DNA of 64,000 nt, from contig VZSF01001376.1 in NCBI GenBank assembly GCA_013398295.1, positions 91,219 to 155,218 on the forward strand, read 5' to 3'. This stretch comes from Chionis minor (taxonomy: Eukaryota > Chordata > Aves > Charadriiformes > Chionididae). Both the position numbers and the translations under genes were made by a program. This document shows positions 63,211 to 64,000 of this stretch, one piece after another (the first letter of the stretch is position 1; each line of letters opens with the position of its first letter). The notes under the pieces were generated by a model. That model was not told where the DNA came from. It ran no database searches and saw only the letters and a program-made list of their open reading frames with translations.

Positions 63211-64000
63211 ACTGTGCTTTTGACAGGGAGGCTGATATCATAAATTGTCTTTTTTTTTCACGTGTCATTTGCTAGAGCGATTTCTGCATCTGTTATTCTT
63301 ATTTGCAAGTTTGCTTTGTGAAGCTCTCAACTAAAATAATTTTTATTATTGTTATTTGCTTGGTCGGATGGGATTTGCACACTTGGAATGTGAAATTTCA
63401 GACTTTTAAACATTGTACTTTTATATATGTAGAGTTAACATATTAATATTAACAGATTAATCCCCATGTTGGTACGATTATTTAAATTAGAGAGAGGAAA
63501 GAGGTGTTAATGGTAATAGAGAGGAAAGGAATGCCATTTTTAGTGAGAGATTGGATATAAAAGGCGACTGGAAAGGTTAGAGTTAATGGTGATATGTGAG
63601 AAAGGCTGAAAGGGAAATAGAGATATTCTTATGGGGAGACTGAGATACGGTCCAGAAATCCAGGAGAAGTCATTTAAGTTGAGGAAGGGGGCAAAGGGGA
63701 AGAGTTCAATAACCACATATGGCTGATTAGAAATGTAGAAAATGGGTAAAGAGTTTGCTGAAACTCAGTGGAAAGGTCAGCGTCTGTCAGGAATGGATAC
63801 AGTGCCCTTACCCAGGAAAAATACCTGAATCCACAAGATGTCATTTTCATGACATAGTTCTGCTGAGAAGAAAAGGGAATAAATGGCAATATACAACTTT
63901 CAGAGATTTCCTTAATGATTTACCAACAAGTAGCAATGCTTATAAAAAGAGCAAAGCACTGTGTTTTAAGTTGGGTTTTTTTGGATTTTTTTTTTTTTTT
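63211..64000. other. Unique AT-rich stretch to window edge
   Basis: No gene is supportable. The window ends in a T15 run from 63986 that continues past the edge. Purine-rich sequence (many GAGAGG and GGAAAG words) occupies about 63490-63720. Confidence 0.55.

Noticed and set aside
1..64000. tRNA, rRNA, U6 or other standard small RNA genes
   Set aside because: I looked by eye for their conserved internal promoters and signature words and saw none. A covariance-model search would be needed to exclude diverged copies.

Overview
This window is vertebrate nuclear DNA, most probably from a bird. It is AT-rich, has no operon-like gene packing, and contains no complete protein-coding gene that I can support. 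The diagnostic signal is a set of 13 dispersed, 5'-truncated CR1 LINE retrotransposon fragments. Their 3' ends carry the characteristic short tandem ATTCTATG-type repeats (or the reverse complement on the minus strand), and several still encode recognisable pieces of the C-terminus of the CR1 ORF2 polymerase. CR1 as the only obvious retroelement, at modest density and without SINE arrays, L1 or clear LTR elements, fits an avian genome. A crocodilian or turtle cannot be excluded from this sequence alone.

Layout: CR1 fragments lie at about 222-987 (+), 7022-7391 (-), 13081-13650 (-), 17505-17747 (-), 24611-24868 (-), 31680-31878 (-), 34011-34130 (+), 41075-41142 (-), 42208-42888 (-), 50781-50886 (-), 55004-55554 (+), 58520-58725 (+) and 62958-63210 (+). 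They fall into at least three 3'-end types. Between them is unique, AT-rich, intergenic or intronic-looking sequence with homopolymer runs, short TA/CA tracts and a few small tandem duplications. The most striking non-CR1 structure is a perfectly homogeneous 17-bp polypyrimidine minisatellite at 39482-39804 (19 units), inside an uninterrupted 359-nt pyrimidine tract.

No gene network can be described. The only weak hints of host genes are two exon-like segments bounded by splice-site consensus sequences: 61569-61622 (with an ATG in good context followed by a GTGAGT donor) and 30446-30554. Some stretches resemble conserved non-coding enhancers, notably 46650-47050, which carries two copies of a 15-bp E-box/MEIS-like motif. 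These are inferences that need comparative or RNA data. I found no convincing new biological system. The observations most worth checking are the mirror-repeat minisatellite, a foldback at the 5' end of one CR1 copy, a pair of adjacent perfect hairpins, and the candidate first exon.
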